NCBI GenBank assembly: GCA_028015205.1
Contig: CM051514.1
Location: forward strand, 20,910,150 to 20,974,149
Length of the DNA stretch: 64,000 nucleotides
Direction: 5' to 3'
Origin: Mytilisepta virgata
Lineage: Eukaryota > Mollusca > Bivalvia > Mytilida > Mytilidae
Part shown: positions 43,235 through 56,204 of the stretch, one piece after another
Position numbering within the stretch: position 1 is the stretch's first letter
Layout of the letters: each line of letters opens with the position of its first letter
Position numbers and translations under genes: made by a program
The notes under the pieces: model-generated
Seen by the model: only the letters and a program-made list of their open reading frames with translations
Database searches by the model: none
What the model was told of the DNA's origin: nothing

Positions 43235-44960
43235 AATACCCTCCGCTTGTAAAACTAGGAGTTGCGCTTACAAGCTTAAAAACATGTGAAACCCTTAAGT
43301 TGGAGTATGTCCCTTTGCAATTAGCATCTGGCGAAAATGATCTTGCTCCGTTCACATCTACATATGATGCCCAACCTTAATTTAAAGTTTAATAAAAATC
43401 CATTGAACGGGCAAGGAGGAGTTGCGCTTACAAGCTTTAGACCTGTTAAACCCTTAAGTTGGATCATCACCCTTTGCAATCATCCGGCGAAAATGATCTT
43501 GCTTAATGCACATCTACATATGATGCTCAACCTTCATATAAAGTTTCATCAAAATCCATTGAACGGTTTAGGATGAGTTGCGCTTTCAAACTTTAAAAAT
43601 GTAAAACCCTTAAGTTGGATTATCTCCCTTTGCAAGCATCCGGGGATAATTATCTTGATTCACACACATCTATATATAATGCCCAACCTTCATATAAAGT
43701 TTCATTAAAATCCATTGAACGGGTTTGGAGGAGTTGCACTTACCAGCTTTAAACATGTAAAACCTTAAAATAACAATCCAAAGATACTAAAATTATATAT
43801 AGTAAATTTATACTATGCTGTATACGACGCATTTTAAGGAGTTACCTCTCATCAGCTGCATTAAAACCGAAACATTTGGAAGATCAAAAACCAAGCTTAT
43901 TTTAAACAAGAAGTACTCATAACCAAAAATACCAAAATAGGAAGCCAAATTTCAGCTAAGGAGATCTACCATGTGCAATACAAGGAATGAACCCTTAGTA
44001 TTTCTATTATTTTCGAATTTTGCTAAATACTTGTAATTTCTGTAACAAATCAATGAATAATCATGTCAGACAAGTCTGACGACTGGGTTGGCGAATACCC
44101 TCGGGGACCTATGATCCACCATGCAGAGGCATCGTCCCAGGAGTTACAACATTATATCCCTTTGCAAGAATTTGCAAGAATTCGGATATAACTATGTTGC
44201 TTCATGCACATCTACATATGATGCCCAACTTTCATATAAAGTTTCATCAAAACCCATTGAACGGTTTAGGAGGAGTTACGCTTATAAGTTTTAAACATGT
44301 AAAACCCTTAAGTTGGATTATCTCCCTTTGCAAGCATACGGCGATAATTATCTTGCTTCATGCATATCTACATATTATGCCCAACCTTCATCAAAATCCT
44401 TTGAACGGATTAGGTGTTCCGCTTACAAGCTTTTAACATGTAAAACCCTTAAGTTGGATTATCTCCCTTTGCAAGTATCTGACGATAACTATCTTGCTTC
44501 ATGCATATCTAACTATTATGCCCAACCTTCATATAAAGTTTCATCAAAATCCATTGAACGGTACAGGAGGAGTTGCGTTTACGAGCTTTAAAAATATAAA
44601 ACCTTAAGTTAGATTATCTCCCTTTGCAAGCATTCGGTGATAACTAGGTTGGTTCATGTACATCAACATATGATGCTCAACATTCATATAAAGTTTCATC
44701 AAAACCCATTGAACGGTTTAGGAGGAGTTGCGCTTGCAAGCTTTAAACATGTAAGTAGGATTATCTCCCTTTGCAAGCATTCGGTGATAACCGTGTTGCT
44801 ACATGCACATCTCGGATGATGCCCAACCTTCATATAAAGTTTCGTCAAAATCCATAAAACGGTTTAGGAGGAGTTGCGCTTACAAGTACCTGGACAGACA
44901 GATGGACGGACGGACAGGGTGATTTCTATATACCTTCCAAAACTTTGTTTGCTAGGGGTA
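43235..44960 (+). repeat. About 150 bp tandem repeat element, interrupted
   Basis: Eight units marked by CCATTGAACGG (or close variants) near 43400, 43555, 43712, 44254, 44399, 44551, 44706 and 44853 carry CTCCCTTTGCAAGCAT and AGGAGTTGCGCTTACAAGC. It begins AATACCCTCCGCTT and ends with GGACGGACGGACAGGGTGATTTCTATATACC near 44930. The long gap after 43712 is caused by an inserted 379 bp element. Open frames here are repeat by-products. Confidence 0.85.
43770..44146 (+). mobile_element. 379 bp repeat element nested in the tandem array
   Basis: ATAACAATCCAAAG through TCCCAGGAGTT, including the GTCAGAC-AA-GTCTGAC palindrome. It splits one unit between AAAACCTTAA and TATCCCTTTGC, so it inserted after the array formed. 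Confidence 0.8.
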
Positions 44961-45574
44961 TAATGAAAATAAATTATTGCGGGTATGGAAATAATCGAAA
45001 TAAAAACACTTTTTTCTGAAATTAATCTCCTGTCAGTCGCTGAATACTAACATGAAATAATGACCTTATCGATCTGGTGAATTTTAGTTTTTGTAATCAC
45101 AATATGATAGAACCATCAGACATCAGTGGATTTTCCATTCCCAAAAAATAACGATCATTATAGTAGCTGGTCATTAGGACGTACTTGAATCACAGTACCT
45201 CGGAGACAGTAAAATAACCGTTCCTCTTATATCCAGTCAATACAATATTATTATATAGTTAAACAGTGCATAATTGTCATAATACGGGGATTTTTCGGAC
45301 AACTCCAAGTCCGATACCATTCAATGTGTAACGAATTTTCCTGTATCTAAATGAATTAACAATTATAATAATACGTTAAATAAGATATTTCGATCATTAT
45401 AGTAGCTGGTCATTAAGACATACTTGAATGACAGTCTAGTAGTAAATTACCGTTTTGATTGGTTTAAACTGACGAAAACAATTTCACTGAAATATCTTAT
45501 TAAACGTATTATTATAGGTGTTAACTGAAGGAAAGGATGTTTTTCGTGCTCATAATGTAATTCGGACAACACAT

Positions 45575-45656
45575 CTTTCAGCATTTCCTTGAGGTAATTG
45601 TTTTCGTTTGAAGTTTCTATTTTTACGAGATGAGCTCCAATCATATTACAAATATT
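45575..45656 (-). pseudogene. Lectin exon 4-like with destroyed splice donor
   Basis: The protein reading is the same as 41598-41679, but the donor GGTGTG has become GATGTG (the G-T is lost), so normal splicing is not expected. No exon 5-like sequence lies between it and the left copy. Confidence 0.75.
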
Positions 45657-46831
45657 CTGAAATTTACCACAAACGGTGAAAACATTATATGAAGAAATTT
45701 TATGCCATGCAGCTATACAACGTATGATTTTTAATTCAATACCTGTATTTGCTGATACACCACTTGAAGAAAATTCAAATACCGGTGGGACCGGATTCGA
45801 ATAAGTGTCAGGTGACATGTCTACATGAATGTTACCTCGTGTGTCGGTCCTGTACAAAACAGGACTATCCTGACCCTCTGTTGTGTTTATGTTTGTGTTT
45901 TGGGCTCTTTTATGCTACATATATTTGTTGTCCGGAGTTCTGTCATATATCTGTTTGGTTGCTTTGATTGATTGATGTGGCATTGTTGGCCTTTCGTGTT
46001 ATCCAATCTGTTGTTTATTGATATTCATATCACATGAATGTGGCATCGTCCTTATATACATGTAATAATTTGCACTTAATGATAAATGATAATAATATGA
46101 TATATTCAGCCAATTTAATCGACGAATGAATTTTCTTTCTATATTATTACGTACATTTTAGTTTGTATTGTAAAAACACAGTATAATTGTATCAGAAAAC
46201 TGTTTTCGCTCAATTTGTACATAAATAGTATACTTGAAAATATTCTGATATTAAGTTTTCAATTATTTTACTATGTACACCTTGTGATCTAATTTTTAAA
46301 TTTTATCTATATTCGATTGAATATGATAGAGAAGAATAAAATAGAACAGAAAAATTCTATTAAGGGAATGACGGGTCATTTCTGGCATTATATACAGAAT
46401 AATATGAAAAAACATTTCATAATTTAATACAAATTAAAATAAAATATTTAACAAGATACGTAACAGGTGAATAAAGCTATAAAATCTACAAAACCATTGA
46501 AAATATCAGTGTGTTCGTTTATCATTGCACAGGTTATCTTATTTTCTTTAGATAAAGTTTGAAGCTAATGCAGCGTTTCTCTTAAAAACTGTAAAAAAAT
46601 ATAACTACTGATAGTCAAATAAAAAAAACATTTGTCTTCAACACAATCATGACAATTATTGATACACAGTATGAATTTACTAATACGGAACACCTTCTAA
46701 CATCGAAATTCTCACTTTTCTTTACATAATAAACGTTTAAAGGAACCATTTGTGTGCAATTTCCCGTGTTTCACAACCAACTGCTTTATATCCATACTTA
46801 ACGCCCAACTATATAGTAATTAAATGGTTAC

Positions 46832-46911
46832 CTCTGCTCTGTGCCATGTTACAGGGTAGTTTCCAAAAAAGTACAGACTATTCAAAGACGTTTCCCATGG
46901 AATATGATAAC
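46832..46911 (-). pseudogene. Lectin exon 3-like, right copy
   Basis: 80 nt reading G-Y-H-I-P-W-E-T...G-N-Y-P-V-T-W-H-R-A-E with intact splice sites. It belongs with the damaged exon at 45575-45656. Confidence 0.7.
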
Positions 46912-48379
46912 CTGAAAAAATTCTAGCTCTGAGTCATTTTAAGGGTACAAAAAACTCAAAAATGAAAAACCTTGTGTTGAAAAAATTCTTTTTAGTATTG
47001 CAATGTTAATAAGATCAATAAATCAATAAAACATATAAGAATACAGCACATAATGTTAGAAGCTATTTTACATTAAAATAATTATCATAATAAATTGAAT
47101 TAAACGACAAGTAGATAGATACAATATAGATACAATATAGTTATATTAAGACAAAATATCCTTCTCTACTATACAGAAAAAGTGTATATACATATCCATG
47201 TTGTATTTATAGTAACTTATATATCATATTGTTATCTGATGTCTCACACAGAGCACAACTCTTTAAATCTGAAAAAAAAATTCTATGGAACATGTACTAT
47301 GCAAATACAGAAATATTTTTTTTTATTAATAGTAACTTCACTATTGCATTTCAACTATATAATTATTATGTATATTATTACCACATGTGGGAGTCGATAC
47401 TGCGGACGATGGATTGTAGGTCCACTTAGTAATCATACTAAGACATTTTAAAGACCTAATAATGTATTATAAAGTATTTAATTAATAATTCTGACAATCT
47501 TATGGGTAAGAGAGAGGTTTTTTCTCAACTAAATTTCTGTGTATCTTTTAAATCCTAAAATATTTTAGTATTTTTGGTATTTTTTTTTTCGCTAGCCTAG
47601 CCGGTAAAATCAAATGTACTGTGTATTCACTTAAATCGTAACATCGTTTTATTTGTATAATATCATAAAACTGTACCCTTTTCACCTTTTTTTATAACCA
47701 ACTATTGCACTCACAACTGCTTATATGCCTCAAAGTTTTGACGAAAGCAGATTTTCAGCGTGTGGGGGTCTACTCCATATAGTGTATTCTAATTATGCCC
47801 ACTTTAAACAAAATAGGTAAAATTTATCATGGGAATAGTAAGAATTGCTTGATACAGGTACTAATCAGCGATCACTGGAAAATTGGTTATAGTCTGTTTC
47901 AGAATTACCCTTTGTCAATTTATGTTACAACAGAACGACCAAAAGAATATAGAACTAGTTCCTGTATGCCGATCAGTTGGTAAAAATGAATTTTAGTATT
48001 TTTTGTCCACTTCTTTGACCGATATCTTCATACAGATACTGCTTACATGTATCTAATTTTCAGTGTTCTTTTGTCCGAAACATGCTAAATGCTTAAAAAT
48101 AATTGACCACGAATTGCTCAATTTCATTTAAAATTGTTCGTATGTAAACGGACATTGCACCCCGAAAAGAGTACATAATGGGGAGGTTCGAATAGATAGC
48201 ATGGGGTATGCATGTAACTCTAAGCACTATAAATTTGTTAAAAACAAATATGATTTACATGTATATTAAATATTTTTTCCACAGTAATAACAAGTAGTAT
48301 ATATTTAGATCAGACGTTTGAATTTGAGAAACGATGACGAAAATTAATTTATGAGCACACTATGCAATATATTTTGATG

Positions 48380-48633
48380 TTATATTAAGGGTTTTCTGTA
48401 TACCTTCTTCTCACAAATATATCGAATATCTTTTCTGTCACACCCAGTATCAAACCAGTCATATTCATGTATGTGATTAAGGATGGCACAGTTCTCTCTA
48501 CGATTACTTATTTCTGGTTCATCTGGATACCAGTCTGAAAACGGGGTACTAGAGTTGTCAGATACCCATTTCCAACTATGTTCTTTTTCTAAATCATTCA
48601 ATCCAATCCATGTCGAATATTTTCTTCCCTCTT
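48380..48633 (-). CDS. Gene B exon 5: lectin domain core and stop
   Basis: 254 nt with W-I-G-L-N-D, D-E-P-E, E-N-C-A-I-L-N, D-W-F-D-T-G-C and Y-I-C-E-K-K. The D-T-G-C form agrees with relic C, suggesting it is ancestral and gene A changed. Confidence 0.88.
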
Positions 48634-51600
48634 CTATGAAAGAAAGGCAAAGAGGAAATCATAACAAACAAGATAGAAGCAACTGATGAGTAGCTAAGCA
48701 ACGAATGTACACATCTTGTGCATAGAATATGTATTAAACAATTTTGAGTCAAATAAAGTGATTAAAAGAATACAAAATCTAATAACACAGAAAATTAGGT
48801 TGCTAAAGTCGTAAACAATCGATGAATGACGCCATAAAGAACGTACAACGAAGCAATAATAATAAATACTAAAGCCTTTCTTGGATCCTGTTAATTTTGC
48901 AAGTAACTTTTCTCATAAGATTCTATATTAAAGTAAGTTCGGCTGTTTCTTGCAACAAGGGTGTAGAAACCAGCCATCGGATACATTTCTGAAAGAGGGG
49001 TACCTAAAGTTACAATTAACTGATTGCTCTCAGACAAGATCGTTAAGTGAATTTTGCATTTGATAAACTAAAATAAGCTTTTGAAGTAATTTCGGTGGCA
49101 GGTCTCAATCATCGGATACAATTCTGAACGACGACCACTGAAGGACCATTTGTGCCATGTTTGCCTATAACTGACTCATTGGTTTTAAGAGAATTTTCCC
49201 ATTGACTCCCACACTGAACTAATGCTTTGCCGTTTTGGACTGCATTCCAGTGGCAGTATGCATAAAACTACTCAAGATAAGATTTTGATAACTGACTTAA
49301 GTTAAGTAAGCTCCCTCTGCATTGTCTAAGAAATATGCATAAAACAACTTACGTTAAGTATTTGATTAGCAAAATCTTAGTTTATTGAAACCTTACCCAC
49401 TCCGCTTAAGTCATGTGCATAAAACAACTAAAGAAAATACTTTAAGATTTGACTTAAGTTGGTTGACGGGTATGAAAAAACCGTTTCCCAAAATGACCTT
49501 TTCCATTGATGTTGTCCCTTTCTCATACCGGACTTGACATGGTCAGCATGGCGGTTGTCCTGCAGGAAGCAGAGACTGCTTACTCTTCCGGAGCACCCGA
49601 GTTTTTTTGTGGGGTTTTTAGTTTTTAATTGTAGTGCATGTATTGTTTTTGGTCTTGTCTTCGTTGTTCTCTGGAGTTGGTCAGTTGTTTCGATTTTCCC
49701 CTCCTTTGAATATCCCTTTGGTATTTCTTGCCTTACTCCATAATATTAACCAAATGCTATTCAAACATGTACGACCTCGTTTTAACCCATTAACAAAAAT
49801 TTAAAAATAACAGCTCATTAGTGTGGATTGATATGATAAAACGTGAGGATTTCCGATGTAATGTAAACTTAAGTTTTTCTTAGTTAAGTAATCGGCTGAT
49901 CTTCAAGAAATCTATAATTAAGTTTTCCATACAGCAGTTGTAATTAATATTTTTAGAATGAAGTAGTTAGCTCAATTTCAAAAAGATTAATTTTGTATAC
50001 ATAAAAATATATATATTGAAATATTAAGAGTACATAAATATTGAATAGTTGAGTTTGTAATCAAGTACATGTACTTGGTAAAACTGTGTACATTAAAACG
50101 TTTCGCATAAGAACTAGAAAATATAGCAAGTCAAAATCTACACAAAACTGTCTATTTCATGGATGTAATCGATATTTCTTATTGAACGGAAAAAGATATG
50201 TAGGTCCCTTTTTATTTTTCTCATGAGAATGAGACAGTTACTTTGTAAAGTACCTAACTTACCTCTCATCATTGCTTTTATCAATTCGTTTTTGTTTGAG
50301 CTTCCTATTTTTATGAGATGAGCCCCAACCTTATTACAAATTTCCTAAAAAATATTATGTTTATGTCAATATTTTATTCGATAACCATAAAAAAAATTTA
50401 TATAAAGCTAAAATTTGATACTTTGTAGCAGCCTTATCCCAGAGATTCAAAAGAAGATAATACTTATTTTTTTATTGGTATTAATCATTTTGTCGTCTAT
50501 TGAAATTTTGGGGAAACGTTCGTGTGAGTTAAATATTTTCAGTGATTTATTGATATTTTATTAGGCTATTCAAAGCATTGTCAATATCAAATGTTTCAGA
50601 AAATTATGAAGTACAATGAATACAAACAAATACAAAAAGGATAATTTTCATTGGCTTATGCATAACATTTTTACTCACAAAGCTCAGTGGTAATAATATT
50701 TTGTATGTCACCCTCGTGGGTCAGCTGACCACAGAAAATAAGTATGATTCTGTCTGCGAATAGGCTTCGCCCCCGAGGATAAGCTACGATAAAAAATACC
50801 ACCTTCTGTTGGAGCCAATTTTACTTAATACAGCATTATAATCTGAATATTATACAATTATTTAATGGGCATCAGGGAAGTAGACTAGAATATTTTTACC
50901 GATGTCATACATGATCATATTTAAGGTATCCGGACCATAAATGACCACGTGATTATTTAAAAGTTCCCGGATGTTCCATACAACGCAATTGAAATGACTT
51001 CGGTAATTATCTGCAAACTTCGGAAATGCCAATATAACTAACTTATTTTTACAGACTCTGCATATAAGCAACAAAGTGTGTTTCAACTTGAGAAAAATAT
51101 ATATACAAAATTCCAGCTTTAAATTGTTTGGTTCAGCCATTCACGGTCAAAAAGAGATACAATTTTCGATCATGATCTATTATGGTCCGGATACCTTAAC
51201 AAACGTACATATGAGCAAATTATGCCATTAATAGACTTCTTACTGTACCATATTCAAAAATGGCAACGGTGATCATTTGTCGACCATAAATTTATGCTAC
51301 AATGCTTCTCGTCATTACTTGCTTCTTCTGTTTCATATAATTTTATATTTTATCTATTCAAAATTGTTAAAATGAAAGGTACGTAATAAGAGACTAAGAA
51401 ATAAATAGTTACCTCAGCTTTGTGCCATGTTACAGTGTCTTTTCCAAACAAGTAGATACTGTTCGAAAACTTTTCCCATTGAATGTCATAACCTTAAAAA
51501 AATTGTGGTTTTGTAAAATCAGATATAAAGAAAAAAACGTTTTGCTTCAAACTTTCGTCTCATAAGTTTTTGTTTGTTATTATTTATGTCTGCGAAAGAA

Positions 51601-54600
51601 TTAAGTAAATCGATTGAGAAGACTGTGTGGTGTAGTGCGAATCACCAATAATTGAAATAGCTTTCTAATTGGCTCTTTCCGGTCTCTACTGTAAGTTGGA
51701 TAACCTTTATTGTTTTTAAAGGCAGCAAAGTTGATATGATGAAGTATGTATAAAGAAAATATTAAGTCAATTATCAGACCAATGATATTCAACATTTCTC
51801 CAAGCAAACGATGTATGAATTTTACCGTATAAAACCTCGTTCTGTATATATGTATTTATTTACATTTTAATTCAGTATTGGTAATAAAACAATGTGAATT
51901 AACTTCGTAACTGCAATGTTGTTTGTTTTTCGATGCACTATGCTCGGTACGATTCCATGGCCTGGAGGAAATATGGTTGTTTTACAGGCTAAACTTTAAA
52001 TTTCATATGTAAGTAAAGTCAAGAAATACCAAAGGGATATTCGAAGGAGAGAAAAATCGTAACAACTGACTAACTCCGGAGAACAACGAAGACAAAACCA
52101 AAACAATACATGCACTACAATTAAAAACTAAAAACATATGAACAACATGGACCCCACCAAATACCCGGGGGTAGACTCAGGTGCTCCGGAAGAGTAAGCA
52201 GTCTCTGCTTCCTGCGGGATACCCGCCATGTCAAATCCGGTATGAGGAAGGTATAATATCAATGGAACGGGTCCATTTTCATTTGGGAAACAGTTTTTTC
52301 ATACCTGTGAACCAAGTCATGATGACGCCCATAAAACATTAATAAGGATGACTTCAGCTTGGGAGCAACGTACACGTCCACAAATTAATCAAAGCTGTTT
52401 CTATTTAATTTATTCACACACTTCACATGATGTTCTTCCGACTTCATTCATTGTGTGCATGAAGTTGTGTATTTAACACTCCAATGAATCCCTTGAAAGC
52501 AACTTTCTATAATTCATTTTGTTTTATTTTTGTTTGATAAATTATAGTTCAATATTTTCAATGTTGTTTTTCGAAACACCAAATGCAGTAATTTCATTGG
52601 CTAACAACAACTTCCGGTAAATAAGTTTAGAACTTGGTAAATTCCTTTCATGACGCGTGCGTATGAATACGTACACATGCAATATATTGCATGACGAAAA
52701 TGTTGATTTCAAATGGAAAACGTCATATTTCTGCATTATTTTGGAATATAAGTAATAAAAGTTATTTTTACGGAATTTATCAATGTGTAAACTCGGGCTT
52801 TTCACTGACAAACTTTGCATAAAGTCCTTCGGAATCGCCCGAGTTTACACATTAATAACCTTTATTACTATAATAATATGTATATTCGTAATAACAGCGA
52901 TGAAAGTGAACGAGAGCTTTTATGTTAAAGAATTGCGTACCTGGAGGCAATAGTACGTCATAAATGGTTTTTAGTATACCATTTATTTTTTCTGTCTTGT
53001 TTTTCGTTAACTCTAATAGATTCTCCTGTTCTATTGAGAATTCTTCCGACTTGTTTGTCGTCAACTCGAATAGCTTCTCTTGTTTTATAGAGAGTTCTTC
53101 CAACTTGGTTTTCGTCAACTCCAATAGCTTCCCTTGTTTTATGTATAGTTCTTCCGACTTGCTTTTCGTCAATTCAAATAGCCTCTGTTGGTTTAGAGAG
53201 AGTTCTTCCGACTTGTTTGTCGTCGCCTCCAATAGCTTCTCTTGTTTTATGTTCTGTTCTCTTGAATCTGCAAATCAAAATAAATAAAATTCCAAATACT
53301 TTAAGACAATTCTCATGATAAAAGGTATGTTTTACTTTTTCCACTATTCAAACAGACTCGTATAATAACTGCTTCAGTTTCGTTTTGGTGAAAAAGTATA
53401 GGAATTATTCTCTCGTAAATGCAAAATTAGCTTTACAGTTTTTTTTTTATGAATAAGTTATCTCAATAAAAAAATACATAAATATTGTAACATGATAGTG
53501 TGCAATTAACAAAACAACAACAACAAAAAACAAAACAAAACAGGAAACACATGAATTTATCAGCTACGCTTCCACGACATTAATGTATAAGAATAAACAA
53601 ATGCAAATGGTCCAAGAGTAAATGAAAAAAAGAGAATTTGAGTTGGTTATATGTTCAATGTATTAATCATTATATGTAGCAAGGAATTCAGCATGCAACT
53701 TGATATGTCCAGTGGAACACCTTTCCCTGCTCCTATCAATAAGGATGAGTGGAAGATAAAGATGTTTGTACCTTCAGTAAAAAAATAAATAAATCTTATT
53801 GAATTTAAATCAAAACAACGGACTAAGTTCAGTTAAAACACAGTTTGAACAAAAAAAAAAAAAAAAAAAAACAATGACAATGACATTTGATCCAATGATC
53901 TCAAAATCAATAGAATTTTTCCCTTCCACTAAACACACATTTCTTCCAACTTTGGTGTCCAGCGATATACTGCCCATATACTGCACAAAAATTTTTCTTG
54001 AAGCATAAAAACAAAGCAAGAAACCCAAATCAAAACAAAACTAGAACATTTTACCTCAAAATCAGCAATACATATTAATAACATCTACTTGCAGCTTCCA
54101 ATAAATTATAATTGACTGCAGAAAAAACACGAATCAAACTAAGAACTGTCTTTTTAAAACATGTCATTTCTTTTCTACCTATTTACAGTAATGTCCAATC
54201 CGGATTTGTCCAGATACTAAACAACTTCCACCTAGGGTCAAGTGGAGTTAGAATTAAAGGTCACAATGAAGAGCTGAGGGAAAGGATAACTTTCAAAGGA
54301 AAATGCTTTAGGTTTTTAACCACCATGTTGACGCCTAGCTACTAATTATATAAAAACATTATTTGAAGTGTTTAAAATCATTTAAATATGCCTTCTTGTA
54401 AAATAACAATCCAAAAATACTAATATTAGATATAGTAAATTTATACTATGCTGTATACGACGCATTTCAAGGAGTTACTCTCATCAGCAGCATTAAAACC
54501 GAAACATTTGGAAGACTAAAAACCAAACTTATTTTAAACAAGAAGTACTCATAACCAAAATTACCGAAATAGGAAGCCAAATTTCAGCTAAGGAGATCTA

Positions 54601-55856
54601 CCATGTGCAATACAAGGAATGAACCCTTAGTATTTCTATTATTTTTGATTTTTTCTAAATACTGGTAATTTCTGTAACAAATCAATGAATAATCAAAGTT
54701 TCTTTCACGATGCCATGTATGTTACAACCGGGAACTAGTTTGTCTCAACTGGTTTGTCACGTCATGAAAAAGTTGTGTAATTTCAGAATAATTCCGGATT
54801 GGACTTGTACTGTCAGTAGGTATATAGAAACTGCACGCAGTATGCACATAGGTGTAACCTATTTTGGAGTTTCCCGCTATTACAATAGGAACGAATAGAC
54901 TATAAAATTAATCAAAACAAAACGTTTTAGAACAATTATTATACTGACAACGAACAATTAAATGTGAATCAATACTCTACTGTTTCTTTCAGGCAAATTA
55001 TTTCGTAAAATATTTTAAGAATTATATGCATAAAATTATAAAATGCATGATGAACTGGGAAATAAACAAAATTTAATTTATTTCCTTTTGGTGAACAACA
55101 ACACTTGAGGAATTGGTGTGTCTACTTTTTATTGAAAAACATTCGTTGCTTAGGACACCGTCATCAGGGTACCAAACCAGTTAATAGAAAAAAAATAATA
55201 AAATACTTGGAAGTACAAAGTCGGGAATTATACTAGGAAGACGTCATATAGTGGATTAGTAACAGTAAATTGTAAAGAGCAAGTACAGAGTTAAAAATAG
55301 TACAACAATGACTTACAAAAATAGAAATTGTGGCTCTTTAAAGTTGTATACGGCCCTCTTGAAAATGTTAAATATGGTATACAGTTTTAGTTGTCTGTTT
55401 TTAATTTAATTTATTTGTCTTATTGGTTTTCAGATTAACCATTTGTAGAAAACAATTAGAATTTATTAACTTGTTGTTTAATTGAGATAAATCAAACAAT
55501 TATTTACCTGATAGTATTAGGAATGATATCACTATAGCTGATATACAAAGGACAAATGTCGCTACTGAAAATACAACCAGAAACGTCCCTAATCTGCCAG
55601 TAAACCAGGCCTTAACTGATTCCAGTAGAGTTAACTGGAGGGTCGAGTAAACCTGCTTTTTTCTGGCGTCCAAAGAACAGTATCTTGAAGCTTGATCGGT
55701 TTTATTTTCATCCTTCTCTGAACAATTTCCAATAAATACAATCTTAGGTGAAACAACGGAATCTGCTGCCTGTTTTTCGGTGAAAATTTCTCTGTAATCT
55801 ACATAGTCCTTAATGTCGGAGTAATCTGCCAAGTCGGTGTCCGTTGAAGTCTCCAT
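48380..55856 (-). CDS. Type II membrane C-type lectin, gene B (363 aa, five coding exons)
   Basis: Exons are 55856-55508, 53267-52941, 51492-51413, 50344-50263 and 48633-48380; 1092 nt including stop, with the same phases as gene A. It is intact and closely similar to gene A over its whole length. Differences include a two-residue deletion in the tail between the tyrosine motifs, several stalk changes (for example N-K-S-E-E-F-S-I-E-Q-E-N where A has N-T-S-E-E-F-S-I-K-Q-D-N), and D-T-G-C-D-R-K with R-K-P-L-I at the C-terminus. The calcium-site E-P-E and W-F-D are as in gene A. The 5' flank has a long A tract at 55926-55952 upstream of the chosen ATG. Confidence 0.85.
49455..49745 (+). mobile_element. 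Reverse-transcriptase element 3' tail, unit B
   Basis: Equivalent of 23498-23810, with internal deletions relative to unit A. Inverted partner at 52020-52325. Confidence 0.55.
50263..50344 (-). CDS. Gene B exon 4: lectin domain helix region
   Basis: 82 nt, E-I-C-N-K-V-G-A-H-L, ending A-M-M-R where gene A has A-M-L-R. Acceptor TTTTAG, donor GTAAGT. Confidence 0.85.
50921..51199. mobile_element. MITE family 1, TTAA-flanked
   Basis: TTAA (50921-50924), 271 bp element 50925-51195, TTAA (51196-51199). Terminal inverted repeat GGTATCCGGACCATAA. Same family as 57606-57877. The matching place in unit A lacks it. No coding capacity. Confidence 0.85.
51413..51492 (-). CDS. Gene B exon 3: lectin domain start
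   Basis: 80 nt, encoding the same residues as gene A exon 3; the DNA changes seen are silent. Confidence 0.85.
52020..52325 (-). mobile_element. Reverse-transcriptase element 3' tail, inverted, unit B
   Basis: Equivalent of 25866-26185, intron 2 of gene B. Confidence 0.6.
52941..53267 (-). CDS. Gene B exon 2: stalk
   Basis: 109 codons, same length as gene A, five 18-residue units. No gain or loss of repeat units between paralogues despite the repetitive DNA. Confidence 0.85.
54413..54695 (+). mobile_element. 379 bp repeat element, 3'-truncated, unit B
   Basis: Same truncated copy and same neighbours as 28344-28638 in unit A. Confidence 0.75.
55508..55856 (-). CDS. Gene B exon 1: tail and membrane anchor
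   Basis: 116 codons plus one base. Tyrosine motifs are Y12-S-D-I15 and Y21-R-E-I24 (five residues between, against seven in A), S57-R-Y59-C-S-L62 and Y70-S-T-I73. The transmembrane helix is the same except for one Val to Ile change. The donor CAG/GTAAATAA is conserved. Confidence 0.85.
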
Positions 55857-56204
55857 GTTGCTTATTTTTAGTTTACAGCTGGAAAGCTTGCTGTACCAAG
55901 AAATATTTTTTTTATAAAAACATGACCCAAAAAAAAAAAAAAAAAAAAAAAAAACAGTATACAAAAACAAAAAACCTGAAAATGAAACCTTCATTGTTTG
56001 TATAACGGGGAAGTGTCAGTATGCTAATTACCTATCACAAAAGATGTGTAATGATACAAATTGAGATTTTAAGATAAATATAATTGAAAGAGACATAAAT
56101 AATTTCCGCATCACAAATGGTTACATTGCGGAATTCGTGGTTTTCACGCCTTTGTTTCCTCGTGTGGAGTGTTTTTCATTTGAAAGATCAAGATATTTTA
56201 TTAT

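Larger units (their letters stand above)
45036..46987. repeat. 1.9 kb duplicated lectin-exon block, right copy
   Basis: Right copy of 41059-42997. It abuts the start of unit B at about 46990, so it probably represents the right end of a preceding duplication unit. Confidence 0.9.

Noticed and set aside
43337..44819. Several 60-90 aa His/Leu-rich frames
   Set aside because: Repeat-unit translations of the 150 bp array.
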